Source: Alphaproteobacteria bacterium (GTDB taxonomy: Bacteria; Pseudomonadota; Alphaproteobacteria; M2410). From it: 33,034 nucleotides of DNA. Location: the NCBI GenBank assembly GCA_030614785.1, contig JAUWTJ010000045.1, positions 1-33,034 of the forward strand, in the 5' to 3' direction. A program made the position numbers and the translations under genes. The number at the start of each line of letters is the position of its first letter. The first letter of the stretch is position 1. Under the pieces are notes generated by a model. The model saw nothing but the letters and a program-made list of their open reading frames with translations. It ran no database searches and was not told where the DNA came from. Positions 14,692 to 23,947 of this stretch are shown here, piece after piece.

Positions 14692-16497
14692 ATGGCGCGA
14701 CGAATAAAGTCCGAACTTGTGGTTGCAAGTGCAGCAATTATAGCCTCAGTCGTGAGCAACCCGCATCGTGCGCAGGCGGAAGCAATCGCGCGGCGCCCCA
14801 ACATCGTCCTCATCCTCGCCGATGATCTTGGCTATACCGATATTTCCACCTTCGGCGGTGAAATCTCGACACCCAATATCGCCGCCCTGGCGCAGCAAGG
14901 TATCAGCTTCACCAATTATCACACCGCCGCAAGCTGCGCGCCAACGCGCGGCATGATCCTCACCGGTGTCGACAGTCACCGCAACGGCGTACCCAATATT
15001 CCCGAAGCTCTGCCACCGGAACAAAAGAAACACGCCAACTACCAGGGCGTGCTCGGCGATAATGTAGTGACCGTCGCCACGCTCCTCAGAGAGGCCGGCT
15101 ATCACACCTATATGACTGGCAAATGGCATCTTGGCAAAACGCCGGAGCTTTTGCCCTCGGCGCGCGGCTTTGATCGCACTATCGCCATGGCCGATACCGG
15201 CGCCGACAACTGGGAACAAAAACCCTATCTGCCAATTTACAAAAAGGCCAACTGGTTTGCCGACGGCAAGGAGCACACTCTGCCGGACGACTTTTACTCG
15301 TCAAAGTATTTCATCGACAAATCAATCGAGTTCATCGAGTCAAATCGCGCCGACGGAAAACCGTTCTTTTCCTACATCCCCTTCCAGGCCGTTCATATTC
15401 CCGTCCAGGCTCCAAGGGAATTCACCGAAAAATACATCGGCACCTATGACGAAGGCTGGACCGTCATGCGCGAGCGCCGCCGCCAGGCCGCGGTACGCCT
15501 TGGTATTGTCCCGCCCGAGACCGAAACTGTCATCACCCCGGGAACCGGCGACTGGGAGGCGCTCACAGAAGAGGAAAAGCGCTATCAGTCAAAACGCATG
15601 GCGGTCTATGCCGGCATGGTCGATGCCATGGACACCCATATCGGCCGCCTCATTGCCTACCTCAAGGAGACCGGCGAGTATGACAACACGATTTTCATTT
15701 TCACCTCCGACAACGGGCCCGAAGGCTCTGAACCTGCCGGCCCGAATGGCAGTGTTCTCCTCGAACGCTGGATGAAAAAAGTCGGCTACAACACGGATTA
15801 TGAGACGCTCGGCGAAAAAGGCAGCTTTAACGCCATCGGCCCGAGCAACGCGACAATCGCCGCCTCGCCGCTGGCCTGGTACAAATTCTATTCCGGTGAT
15901 GGCGGCATGCGCGTGCCGCTGGTTATCTCGGGACCGGGCATCACCGCGCAGGGCAAATGGAGTAACGCGCTCACTTATGTCACCGACATCACACCAACTA
16001 TTCTCGGCTTTGCCGGCGTGCGCGATCACGGCGGCACCTTCGCGGACAGGCCCGTCGAGCCCATCATCGGCAAGGATCTTGGCAGCCTGACCAAAGGGGC
16101 AGCAACGGCCGTGCGCCGGAGCGACGAGCCTATTGGCTATGAGCTCGGCGGCAACCGGGCCTTGCTCAAGGGTGATCACAAGATCACATTCAATCGCGGT
16201 CCGCGCGGCGACAGCACCTGGCATCTGTTCAATATAGCGACAGATCCCGGCGAAGCGCGCGACCTCGGCGAAACGCACCCGGAGCTTCTTGCCAATATGA
16301 TCGCCGACTATGAGACCTGGGTCACGGACAACAACGTTCTCCCGGTGGCCGACGACTACGATCAGGTCAGACAGGTCTTCCTCAACGGTATGAAACAGAT
16401 CTATGGTCCCCGGATCAAACTGGCAGCAATCGCCATCCTGGCCCTGCTTGGACTTGGTGGCTTCTGGTTCATCAGGCGGCGTCATGCTCGTCAATAA
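14692..16497 (+). CDS. Membrane-anchored periplasmic sulfatase
   Basis: A 601-residue sulfatase. The ATG at 14692 follows CAGGAG and begins a signal peptide ending near AQA (about residue 29). Metal ligands are in NIVLILADDLGYTD (Asp44, Asp45). The formylglycine motif is CAPTR (Cys82 to Arg86) within AASCAPTRGMILTG, so this is a Cys-type enzyme needing a maturase. YMTGKWHLGK and FIFTSDNGPEG supply other active-site residues. The last 27 residues form a transmembrane helix (LAAIAILALLGLGGFWFI) with a basic end, so the enzyme is probably tethered to the inner membrane, facing the periplasm. The substrate (aryl, sugar or steroid sulfate) is unknown. The epoxide-hydrolase-like gene follows beyond the palindromic element. 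Confidence 0.92.
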   Translation: MARRIKSELVVASAAIIASVVSNPHRAQAEAIARRPNIVLILADDLGYTDISTFGGEISTPNIAALAQQGISFTNYHTAASCAPTRGMILTGVDSHRNGVPNIPEALPPEQKKHANYQGVLGDNVVTVATLLREAGYHTYMTGKWHLGKTPELLPSARGFDRTIAMADTGADNWEQKPYLPIYKKANWFADGKEHTLPDDFYSSKYFIDKSIEFIESNRADGKPFFSYIPFQAVHIPVQAPREFTEKYIGTYDEGWTVMRERRRQAAVRLGIVPPETETVITPGTGDWEALTEEEKRYQSKRMAVYAGMVDAMDTHIGRLIAYLKETGEYDNTIFIFTSDNGPEGSEPAGPNGSVLLERWMKKVGYNTDYETLGEKGSFNAIGPSNATIAASPLAWYKFYSGDGGMRVPLVISGPGITAQGKWSNALTYVTDITPTILGFAGVRDHGGTFADRPVEPIIGKDLGSLTKGAATAVRRSDEPIGYELGGNRALLKGDHKITFNRGPRGDSTWHLFNIATDPGEARDLGETHPELLANMIADYETWVTDNNVLPVADDYDQVRQVFLNGMKQIYGPRIKLAAIAILALLGLGGFWFIRRRHARQ

Positions 16498-16503
16498 AAA
16501 CAA

Positions 16504-16641
16504 TGTCATCCCGGATGCATTGCAGCACGCAGTGATGCACTGCTGGTCCGGGACCCGGGTTTCCAGTATGATCCCCATGTAAACATCCAGACCCCGGACC
16601 AGCGCAGCAGCAATTCATGCTGCAGCGCATCCGGGGTGACA
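16504..16641. repeat. REP-like intergenic palindromic element
   Basis: A 138-bp imperfect inverted repeat fills the gap between the sulfatase and the next gene. The ends are TGTCATCCCGGATGCA and TGCATCCGGGGTGACA-like, matching as inverted repeats with one mismatch over about 15 bp. Inner parts also pair (CTGGTCCGGG with CCCGGACCAG). It resembles palindromic repeats scattered between genes in alphaproteobacteria. No second copy lies in this window. Confidence 0.75.
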
Positions 16642-16657
16642 ATAGAGGATTTGTTCA

Positions 16658-17599
16658 GTGACCTCATTTCCAACCCCGCAAATGATCGAAACCAATGGCG
16701 TGACCCTTGAGGTCTTCACCGCCGGTGAAAAAGGCAAGCCCATTGTGCTGTGCCATGGCTGGCCGGAGCACGCCTATAGCTGGCGCTACCAGATCCCGGT
16801 TCTGGTCGAGGCCGGCTACCATGTCATCGTGCCAAACCAGCGCGGCTATGGCGCCTCATCGCGGCCCGAGGCTGTCGAGGACTACGACATGACGCACATG
16901 ACCGGTGACCTTGCCGGTCTGCTTGATCATTTTGGTTATGACGACGCGATCTTTGTTGGCCATGACTGGGGCGCTATCATTGTGTGGGGCTTCGCTATGA
17001 TGCACCCGGACCGCATCAGCGGCCTGATCAATATGAGCGTGCCCTTCATGGAGCGCGGCGCAACCGACTGGGTCAGTTTCTGGGAACAGATGCTCGGGCC
17101 GGACATGTACATTGTCCATTTCAACCGCCAGCCTGGCGTGGCCGCGAAAATCTTTGAAGACAACACCGAGCGCTTCCTCAGCGCCATGTACCGCACCGAT
17201 CAGTGGCTGGAGGCCCCGCGCGCACCCGGCGAGGGCATGGCAATGATCAACATGGCCGAAGGCCGCATGGAGCCCGCCGGCAAACTCCTCATGAGCGCCG
17301 AAGATCTCGGAGTTTTCGTCGAGGCCTTCGGCCAATCCGGCTTTGTCGCGCCGATCAACTGGTACCGCAACTTCACCCGCAACTGGGGCATCCTCGGTGA
17401 CTATGAGCAGCAGGTCAAAGTACCCACCCTGATGATCTACGGTGATCACGACATGGTTCCAAAATCAGATACCCTCGACAATCACGTCGCCGCCCTTGAA
17501 GTCGAAACCCTCGATTGCGGCCACTGGATCCAGCAGGAGCGGCCCAATGAGACCAACGCCTTGATGCTGGGCTGGCTGAAGCGGCACGACGCCCGATAA
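16658..17599 (+). CDS. Alpha/beta hydrolase, soluble epoxide-hydrolase type
   Basis: A 313-residue alpha/beta hydrolase starting at GTG 16658, 9 bases after AGAGGA; an in-frame ATG lies at 16682. The nucleophile is Asp103 in VGHDWGAIIVW, as in epoxide hydrolases and haloalkane/fluoroacetate dehalogenases. HGWPEHAYSWRYQ (33-45) holds the oxyanion HGWP. A lid tyrosine is probably in PINWYRNFTRNW. The acid is in MIYGDHDMVP and the general base is His289 in CGHWIQQERP. HGWPE plus Asp nucleophile plus lid Tyr favours epoxide hydrolase over dehalogenase, but the substrate is not known. It ends 6 bases before the convergent slipin gene. Confidence 0.88.
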   Translation: MTSFPTPQMIETNGVTLEVFTAGEKGKPIVLCHGWPEHAYSWRYQIPVLVEAGYHVIVPNQRGYGASSRPEAVEDYDMTHMTGDLAGLLDHFGYDDAIFVGHDWGAIIVWGFAMMHPDRISGLINMSVPFMERGATDWVSFWEQMLGPDMYIVHFNRQPGVAAKIFEDNTERFLSAMYRTDQWLEAPRAPGEGMAMINMAEGRMEPAGKLLMSAEDLGVFVEAFGQSGFVAPINWYRNFTRNWGILGDYEQQVKVPTLMIYGDHDMVPKSDTLDNHVAALEVETLDCGHWIQQERPNETNALMLGWLKRHDAR

Positions 17600-17605
17600 A
17601 GCCTC

Positions 17606-18361
17606 TTACCCCTTCGTCAACGTCCCCTTGATGTCATCAAGCGAGAACGGGAAGACGATCGTGTTGGTGCGATCATTGGCAATTTCCTGCAGGGCGCTGA
17701 GATACCGCAGTTGCATCGCGCCCTCTTCGCTGGCGAGGATCTTCGCGGCTTCCGCCAGTTTGGTTGCGGCCTGTTCTTCACCTTCAGCCGAAATGATTTT
17801 CGCCCGCCTCTCGCGCTCTGTCTCGGCCTGTTTGGCAATGGCACGAACCATGGACTGGTCGATGTCGACATGTTTGATTTCCACATTGGAGACCTTGATG
17901 CCCCAGGCTTCGGTCTGGGTATCGAGCGCCTCCTGAATGTCCATATTGAGCTTTTCACGTTCCGCCAACATTTCATCAAGCTCGTGCTTGCCAAGAACCG
18001 ACCGCAAAGTGGTCTGGGCAAGCTGGCTTGTGGCGGCCATATAGTTTTCAACCTGGTTGATCGCCTTGATGGCATCAATGACACGGTAGTAGATGACCGC
18101 GTTGACCTTGACCGAAACATTGTCCCGCGAAATCACATCCTGGGATGGCACGTCATGCACCAGCGTGCGCATGTCGACCCTGACCATCTGCTGGATGACC
18201 GGAATGAGAATGATGAGCCCGGGTCCAGCAGCCTTGCGGCCAACCCGGCCAAGCGTAAAGATCACGCCGCGTTGATACTCCCTGAGAATCTTGATTATCT
18301 GTGTGAGGAGTGCAACCGTAACAACGGCAATAAAGCTATAAAATCCAAACTGAACGTCCAT
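17606..18361 (-). CDS. Slipin/stomatin-family (SPFH) membrane protein
   Basis: A 251-residue SPFH protein. The ATG at 18361 has a good GGTGGGAG ribosome-binding site; a longer frame to 18388 lacks one. One N-terminal hydrophobic segment ([20 protein letters not shown]) anchors it. The prohibitin-type domain follows with [26 protein letters not shown], and [22 protein letters not shown]-terminal coiled-coil is rich in Glu/Ala/Arg ([20 protein letters not shown]). Such proteins form rings in membrane microdomains and work with an NfeD partner. It lies 50 bases after nfeD on the same strand, the usual nfeD-slipin operon. Confidence 0.93.
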   Translation of the reverse strand: MDVQFGFYSFIAVVTVALLTQIIKILREYQRGVIFTLGRVGRKAAGPGLIILIPVIQQMVRVDMRTLVHDVPSQDVISRDNVSVKVNAVIYYRVIDAIKAINQVENYMAATSQLAQTTLRSVLGKHELDEMLAEREKLNMDIQEALDTQTEAWGIKVSNVEIKHVDIDQSMVRAIAKQAETERERRAKIISAEGEEQAATKLAEAAKILASEEGAMQLRYLSALQEIANDRTNTIVFPFSLDDIKGTLTKG

Positions 18362-18411
18362 AACAATCTCCCACCTGTTTTCTTCCATACGATCAATCGT
18401 CCGATCCCTGG

Positions 18412-19839
18412 TCAGACGACCAGCACCAGACCTTCAACATCGATCACTTGAATTTTCTCCCCCGCCTCATGCAGGCCATCAGATCTTGCCTTCCAGCGCT
18501 CACCGTCGATGATGACCCAGCCTTCGCCGCCATCCCAGTCTGCAACGACGCAGGAGCGTCCCTGCATGGCTTCCGTCCCCACCGTCACACCTCGATGGCG
18601 CGTCTCGGCAACGGCAAACAGAATGACGCCGAGGAACAGCGCAATGACCCCGGCCACGGAAAAGACCACCGATCGTGACAGTGTGAAGCCGGGCGTGTCC
18701 GAGGGGAACATGAGCAAGGACCCGGCAACAAACAGCACAAGCCCGAAAAGCCCGAGCAATCCAAGGCTCGGCGTATAGGCCTCTGCCACAACGAGCACAA
18801 TGCCAATACCGACCAGCGCCGCTCCGGCCCAGTTAACCGGCAGAACCTGGAAGGAATAGAGCCCGATAATCAGCGATACAACCCCGAGAGTTCCCGGAAA
18901 AATCGCCCCCGGGTTCCACATCTCAATAATGATGCCGGTCGTCCCGATCGACATGAAGATAAAGGCAACATTCGGGTTTGAGATGAAGCTGAGGAACCGT
19001 GTCAGCCACCCGGGAACCACCCGCTCAAGGACAAGGCCGGTGGTCGACAGCGTGCGCGTCTCGCCAGAGGAAAGCGTGACCTCGCGGCCATCAAGTTGCG
19101 CGACGAGATCGGATATATCGGTCGCCACAAGATCGATAACGTTCAGTTCAAGCGCCTCCTTTGCGGGAAGACTTTCAGCTTCCCGAACGGCGCGCTCAAC
19201 CCAGTCCTGATTGCGTCCGCGCATTTCGGCAAGAGATTTGATATAGGCTGCAGCGTCATTGATGACCTTGGCGCGCAGCGCATCTTGGTTGCCAAGCGCC
19301 GGTATCTTGTCATCGCCTGGCTCTGCGGCCTCATCGGCAGGGGCTTCTTCTTCCGCGCTGTCTTCGTCGCTTTCATCTTTCGGTTTCGGCAGCGGCGAGG
19401 GAGCCCCGCCAAGCTCGATCGGGGTGGCCGAGCCCGTATTTGTGCCCGGTGCCATGGCCGCCACGTGGGAGGCGACGAGAATATAAAGCCCGGCAGAAGC
19501 CGCGCGCGACCCTGAGGGGCTGACAAATGTCACAACCGGCGCGGGCGAAGCCAGGATCGCCTGGATGATGTCGCGCATTGACGTATCCAGACCGCCGGGC
19601 GTATCCATCTCGACGATAACGAGATGAGCGCCAGCCGCATTGGCCTTGTCCAGTTCAGTAACAAAATAATCCGAAAGTGCAGGTCCGATGGGCCCTCTGA
19701 CCTCGAGGATAATGCCGTGGTTCTGTGACGCTATTGCATCCTGCGCCTGACTTGCGACAAACGACAGCCCCCACAGGCCCGCGCCAAAAAGAAACAGGCT
19801 CACAAACAATCTGTGATACTTCGCGGCGCTGCGTTTCAT
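18412..19839 (-). CDS. Long-form NfeD family membrane serine protease
   Basis: A 475-residue protein. A signal/anchor segment ([19 protein letters not shown]) precedes a ClpP-like protease domain: [16 protein letters not shown], then [11 protein letters not shown] with probable catalytic Ser115, and Lys191 as the likely general base in the following helix. Between about residues 146 and 178 lies a strongly acidic Pro/Ala/Glu insertion. Several transmembrane helices follow (roughly 280-400), then a C-terminal NfeD OB-fold domain ([20 protein letters not shown]). Family members cleave the C-terminal region of their partner stomatin, whose gene is directly downstream. Catalytic residues are inferred from motif position. 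Confidence 0.92.
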   Translation of the reverse strand: MKRSAAKYHRLFVSLFLFGAGLWGLSFVASQAQDAIASQNHGIILEVRGPIGPALSDYFVTELDKANAAGAHLVIVEMDTPGGLDTSMRDIIQAILASPAPVVTFVSPSGSRAASAGLYILVASHVAAMAPGTNTGSATPIELGGAPSPLPKPKDESDEDSAEEEAPADEAAEPGDDKIPALGNQDALRAKVINDAAAYIKSLAEMRGRNQDWVERAVREAESLPAKEALELNVIDLVATDISDLVAQLDGREVTLSSGETRTLSTTGLVLERVVPGWLTRFLSFISNPNVAFIFMSIGTTGIIIEMWNPGAIFPGTLGVVSLIIGLYSFQVLPVNWAGAALVGIGIVLVVAEAYTPSLGLLGLFGLVLFVAGSLLMFPSDTPGFTLSRSVVFSVAGVIALFLGVILFAVAETRHRGVTVGTEAMQGRSCVVADWDGGEGWVIIDGERWKARSDGLHEAGEKIQVIDVEGLVLVV

Positions 19840-19980
19840 AGGCAGTCAAGCTTTCGCAAGGAACCCTCTTGCCCCGAACACGCGTTCGAAGCAGACAAAA
19901 CCTTCCCGAGAGAATTGCCGCCCACGGACGGGTTACCCTCGCAGATAAAGCATATCAGCATTAGTGCCACTTTGGTATGC

Positions 19981-21144
19981 TTATTTGGGGTATTTTTGTT
20001 CAGCCGGACCTTTTGCGCTCGTCATCAAGAACACAAGAAACAGGGACCACGCCAGGGTCCACGCATCCGCGGCCAGGATGAGATAAACATCACTTCGGTC
20101 CGAGGTGAAAGCCACAACCCTGAAGAGGGCGGCCAGGTTAGCAGCGCCGACTGAACGCACCATGATCGACGGAAACGAAATATCCCTGCGAGCTTTTTGA
20201 AGAATAACACGGGTCATAACCGTAAGAGTAAAGGTCCCGACCGCCCCGATTGCAAGGCCATGAAGAGCGTCCGTCACGCTGAGCCCCGGCAAAATCGGCT
20301 GGACCCCGATGAGGGTGAAACCAACAATCAACCAGAGAAACCCGGCGTGAAGACCAAGAACCGAGGCATCCCGAAGCTTCCAGAACTGCCAACGCCACAG
20401 CCGGGCTCCCGTGATGGCTGCAAGGCTCAAACTCAAGAGCGATATCCACGCAGCGGGGAAATCGCCCGATAACAGGACTGCCAGACCAATGAGCAGGAGT
20501 AATCCGGCACGCTCCAGCGGGATCTGTGCTGCCTTGACAAGTTTTCGGCCCATCGCCTGATGCGCGCCCGATGCTGCGGCGGCGGTGATACGTCCACCCA
20601 TAGCAAAACTCATCATGACAATGAGCAAAAGTCCCATACGTCCCAAAGCCGGGTTCGACACAATACTCTGGGAAGAAAATCCGACAAGCAGTCCAATATC
20701 AACAAGCGCAAGCGCCCCGAGGATAATTCCGAAAGTCGCATTTCGAAGTGTCTTCGCCGCCTTCAGAATGGGCAGCCCTGCAAAGACAAACAGAAGCGCA
20801 GGATAGAGGCCAGCAAACAGAGCGAGCCCACCCCCTGTCTCATAGGCGCCAGCAACAGCAGCCCGCGCCAGTATCCAGCTCGCTGCCAGAAAAACCGCCT
20901 GGCGCGGTGAATACTTGCCCGCGAAATATCCACCCATGACAGCAAGGGCAAATCCAAAAATCATTTCATGGGCATGCCATGTCCCCAGTGGCCAGGCAGA
21001 ACTCAGTGGAGCGGAAACAACGCGAAAAGCCGTCAGTGGAATTATAATCACGGCCTGGAGTGCCGCCAGAGCGAAAAAGACAAGATGGGGTCGTTGCCTG
21101 AAGATTTCGGCGATCAGGCTGAAATGTCTGTCTTTCGGCTTCAC
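19981..21144 (-). CDS. nnrS: NnrS family heme-copper membrane protein
   Basis: A 387-residue polytopic membrane protein with about 10-12 hydrophobic helices. The family hallmark WHAHEMIFGFA is at residues 56-66, and FLWLIVGFTLIG, DALHGLAIGAVGTFTLTVMTRV and similar segments follow. NnrS proteins bind heme and copper and protect cells against nitrosative stress; they are often under NnrR/Dnr control near denitrification genes. No denitrification gene is in this window, so a role in nitric oxide protection stands on the family alone. The gap to nfeD (141 bases) is featureless. Confidence 0.88.
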   Translation of the reverse strand: MKPKDRHFSLIAEIFRQRPHLVFFALAALQAVIIIPLTAFRVVSAPLSSAWPLGTWHAHEMIFGFALAVMGGYFAGKYSPRQAVFLAASWILARAAVAGAYETGGGLALFAGLYPALLFVFAGLPILKAAKTLRNATFGIILGALALVDIGLLVGFSSQSIVSNPALGRMGLLLIVMMSFAMGGRITAAAASGAHQAMGRKLVKAAQIPLERAGLLLLIGLAVLLSGDFPAAWISLLSLSLAAITGARLWRWQFWKLRDASVLGLHAGFLWLIVGFTLIGVQPILPGLSVTDALHGLAIGAVGTFTLTVMTRVILQKARRDISFPSIMVRSVGAANLAALFRVVAFTSDRSDVYLILAADAWTLAWSLFLVFLMTSAKGPAEQKYPK

Positions 21145-21165
21145 TGAACAACTCTTGATATGAAA

Positions 21166-21969
21166 TCAGCCATGTGGCTCGTAAAACATTGACGTCCGGC
21201 CGCCATCGACCACCAGGTCATGGGAATTGACAAACCGCCCTGCATCACTGGCAAGAAATAGCGCTGCCTCGGCAATGTCTTCGGGCAGACCTGTTTGCTG
21301 CAGCGGCGTCGCCTTCGCCAGATTGCTTTTCAGTTTCTCAAGCTTGCGCGCATTACTCTCTGCTGTCTTGGTATTGGCAACAGCTGATCCGCCCCAGAAG
21401 ATCGGCGTGGCGATAGCGCCCGGCGAAATGCAATTAACGCGAATACCATGTGGCCCGAGCTCGACACCGGCAAGCTTTGTATAATGGGTGACCGCAGCCT
21501 TGAGCGCTGAATAGAGCAGACTGCCCTGATTGTACCGGATCGCCGCAATCGATGTATTGTTGATGATGATCCCGCCGCCATTCGATTTCATTGGCTCCAC
21601 GGCATGGCGAATGCCGAGGATCACGCTGGACAACAGCAGATGGACGCCGTGGTCAATATCTTCCGATGAAATATTATCAATTGTTCCGCGCGGCGGACCG
21701 CCCGCATTGTTAAACAGGATATCGAGTTTGCCATGGGTCTCGATCACATGGTCAATCGTGCCTTTGATGTCTTCCTCGCGTGAAACATCGGCACTAAAGT
21801 AGCTTACGCCGTCACCAAGACGTTCCGCAATAGCGGTTCCCTTGTCCGTCGAGCGACCCGTAATAATGACCCGCGCCCCTTCGCGTGCAAAAACCTCTGC
21901 CGTCGCCTCCCCGATACCGCTGGTACCACCGGTAATCAATGCTATCTTACCGTTCAATCTCTCAGTCAT
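21166..21969 (-). CDS. Short-chain dehydrogenase/reductase
   Basis: A 267-residue classical SDR. The nucleotide motif is TGGTSGIG (about 13-20), the structural motif NNAGG is near residue 90, and the catalytic Tyr-Lys pair is in LLYSALKAAVTHYTK, preceded by a Ser in IIINNTSIAAI. SPGAIATPIFWGG is the usual post-catalytic loop. GGPPRG after NNAG and the absence of an Asp after the second strand (ITGRSTDKG) suggest NADP(H) preference. The substrate is unknown. A strong GGGAGG ribosome-binding site precedes the ATG. The gene is 21 bases upstream of nnrS on the same strand and may be co-transcribed. Confidence 0.92.
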   Translation of the reverse strand: MTERLNGKIALITGGTSGIGEATAEVFAREGARVIITGRSTDKGTAIAERLGDGVSYFSADVSREEDIKGTIDHVIETHGKLDILFNNAGGPPRGTIDNISSEDIDHGVHLLLSSVILGIRHAVEPMKSNGGGIIINNTSIAAIRYNQGSLLYSALKAAVTHYTKLAGVELGPHGIRVNCISPGAIATPIFWGGSAVANTKTAESNARKLEKLKSNLAKATPLQQTGLPEDIAEAALFLASDAGRFVNSHDLVVDGGRTSMFYEPHG

Positions 21970-22248
21970 TCTGACCTCCCTTTATTTTTATTGTTCCCCC
22001 TTTCTAGCCACAGCGCACTGACGTGTCGCGCAAAAAGCGGCCAGGATCCACACTCTGTTTGCCTCGTAGTGCAAATTGGCATGAGCTGCCTCGCCTGACG
22101 ATCTCTCAGGAGGGGGTGAATTGAAGGCAACAACAAGAACGCTTTTCCGTAACATGCTCCCGTCGAAATAGTGCTGCTGCTCTTTGCGCTAATTAAAGAA
22201 CGTGCAACGATGTCATCATATAGTCCCGGCATGAAAGAGGATGAAACA

Positions 22249-22596
22249 ATGTACAGAGAAGAGCGCAAAATCTATTTCTCGACCTCCGAGCTGTTTAAGG
22301 CTCTGGCTCTGTTTTGCGAGACAACCAATCTCAGATTCCCTTTCAGCGACGAGGTAAAAATCGATTTTCGCACCGAATCCGAGCTTGTCGCCACGCTGTC
22401 TGATCCAGACCAGAGTGATGTGACCAGGGAGTTTCTCGAATCCGAGGTCATCGTTGCCCTGATCCTTCTGTGCAAAAAGATGGATATACCGGTCGCCAGG
22501 AAAGCCGTAAAAACAATCGAATTATCGGAAGATAAAATTGTTTTTGCCATGAAGCTTTCCGACGAAAGCGCCACTATCCACGATCTGTCGTCCTGA
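22249..22596 (+). CDS. Small hypothetical protein
   Basis: A 115-residue acidic protein I do not recognise. The ATG at 22249 was chosen because AGAGG lies 8 bases upstream and a -10-like TATAGT (22219-22224) would fall inside the longer frame starting at 22171. The sequence opens MYREERKIYFSTSELFKALA and includes EFLESEVIVALILLCKKMDI and a C-terminal AMKLSDESATIHDLSS. No signal peptide, cysteine motif or DNA-binding motif is visible. It looks globular with mixed helix and strand. It is divergent from the SDR gene and 124 bases upstream of msrB. The coding call rests on start signals and plausible composition. Confidence 0.65.
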   Translation: MYREERKIYFSTSELFKALALFCETTNLRFPFSDEVKIDFRTESELVATLSDPDQSDVTREFLESEVIVALILLCKKMDIPVARKAVKTIELSEDKIVFAMKLSDESATIHDLSS

Positions 22597-22720
22597 TCCA
22601 CCGGCTTTCCCGCCCCGCTCACGCCCCCGTTTCACGGATTTGTGATCAGAGATGAACGGACCCGATCGATCAATGTGCTAATCAACGGCTCCAATTATCT
22701 CATTCACAGGACCCCGCCCA

Positions 22721-23209
22721 ATGCGCCTTACAAAACGACAGTTTCTGCTTTCCTCTCTTGCGGCTGGCGCAACAGGAGTAATCGGAATGACACGAAGTTT
22801 CGCCAAAACCGTCGAAAAGCTTGTCCTGTCCAAGGCTGAGTGGAAAGAGCGCCTGACACCCGGGCAATATGACGTCTTGCGTCGGTCCGGAACCGAGCTA
22901 GCCGGAAGCAGTCCTCTCAATGATGAAAAGCGTGACGGGGTGTTTCATTGCGCCGGGTGCGACCTGCCACTTTTTGACGCTTCCACGAAGTATGAAAGCG
23001 GCACAGGATGGCCGAGCTTTTATGATTTCATTCCGGATCATCTCCAGACCAAACGGGATTTCAAGCTGGTCATCCCGCGTACAGAATATCATTGCGCGCG
23101 CTGCGATGGCCATCAGGGACACCTCTTCAAGGACGGCCCGAATCCGACCGGCCTGCGTTATTGCAACAACGGTGTTGCGCTCACCTTTGTTCCGGCTGAC
23201 GAGGCGTAA
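22721..23209 (+). CDS. msrB: Exported peptide methionine-(R)-S-oxide reductase MsrB
   Basis: A 162-residue protein. The N-terminus TKRQFLLSSLAAGATGVIGM is Tat-like, with KR instead of RR, and points to export. The MsrB fold follows: zinc cysteines in HCAGC (77, 80) and HCARCDGHQGH (125, 128), SGTGWPSF (93-100), and catalytic Cys148 in GLRYCNNGVAL. It reduces the R-form of methionine sulfoxide in proteins. Many MsrB have N-S after the cysteine; here it is NNG. msrA follows 47 bases downstream, so the two probably form an operon for repair of both stereoisomers outside the cytoplasm. Confidence 0.94.
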   Translation: MRLTKRQFLLSSLAAGATGVIGMTRSFAKTVEKLVLSKAEWKERLTPGQYDVLRRSGTELAGSSPLNDEKRDGVFHCAGCDLPLFDASTKYESGTGWPSFYDFIPDHLQTKRDFKLVIPRTEYHCARCDGHQGHLFKDGPNPTGLRYCNNGVALTFVPADEA

Positions 23210-23256
23210 GCGCCGCGCCCGCCTTAATATCCTGTCCCTTTGATTCGGAGACTTCC

Positions 23257-23910
23257 ATGCGTTCTGCCTTCTCCCGCCTTCACACACTATGTTTTGCGCA
23301 CCTCGCTACCCTGACCATCCTCGTTTTGCTCTGGGCCGGCAACGCAATGGCTGACACCAACACGGACAGCAAACTTGAAACCGTCATACTCGCCGGGGGT
23401 TGTTTCTGGTGCGTCGAGTCCGACTTCGACACGGTGCCAGGCGTCGCAGAAACCGTTTCAGGATACACCGGAGGCCACACCGCAAACCCGACCTACAAAC
23501 AGGTCTCAAAAGGCGGCACCGGTCACCTGGAAAGCGTCCGGATCACATTTGACCCGTCCATCGTCTCCTTTGGACGTCTTGTCTATTTGTTCTGGCGCAG
23601 CGTTGACCCAACCGATGCCGGCGGCCAGTTCTGTGATCGTGGGGAAAGTTACACCACGGCAATCTTCGTCATGTCAGATGAGCAAAGACAGAGTGCCGAA
23701 ACCTCAAAGGCAAGCCTCGCAGATCCGGAGGTCTTCGGGCACCCGGTTGTCACCCCGATCCGCATGGCGACAGACTTCTGGCCTGCAGAAACCTATCATC
23801 AGGATTATCACACCAAAAAGCCGCTGCGGTATCGATATTACCGAAACAGCTGCGGCCGCGACAAGCGTGTCAGGGCCCTGTGGGGCGACGAAGCCTGGGC
23901 GGCAAAATAG
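23257..23910 (+). CDS. msrA: Exported peptide methionine-(S)-S-oxide reductase MsrA
   Basis: A 217-residue MsrA. A signal peptide (LATLTILVLLWAGNAMA, cut after about residue 32) precedes the catalytic motif AGGCFWCVE, with nucleophile Cys49. SGYTGGHTANPTYKQVSKGG and TGHLESV are the conserved substrate-binding segments, and a probable resolving Cys lies in RNSCGRDKRV near the C-terminus. It reduces the S-form of methionine sulfoxide. Export is inferred from the signal peptide and fits the exported MsrB encoded just upstream. It converges on the aldehyde dehydrogenase gene with 37 bases between. Confidence 0.95.
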   Translation: MRSAFSRLHTLCFAHLATLTILVLLWAGNAMADTNTDSKLETVILAGGCFWCVESDFDTVPGVAETVSGYTGGHTANPTYKQVSKGGTGHLESVRITFDPSIVSFGRLVYLFWRSVDPTDAGGQFCDRGESYTTAIFVMSDEQRQSAETSKASLADPEVFGHPVVTPIRMATDFWPAETYHQDYHTKKPLRYRYYRNSCGRDKRVRALWGDEAWAAK

Positions 23911-23947
23911 GCCGGAAGCAGCCTTTCACCAGGTCACAGCACCCGCA

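Noticed and set aside
14520-14813. Longer N-terminus for the MBL-fold hydrolase starting at 14813
   Set aside because: It would overlap the sulfatase start and promoter. The ATG at 14519 has a good ribosome-binding site and leads directly into a signal-like segment.
15589-16578. 329-codon open frame on the - strand opposite the sulfatase
   Set aside because: The sulfatase carries all catalytic motifs on the + strand; the opposite frame has no recognisable domain and no ribosome-binding site of note.
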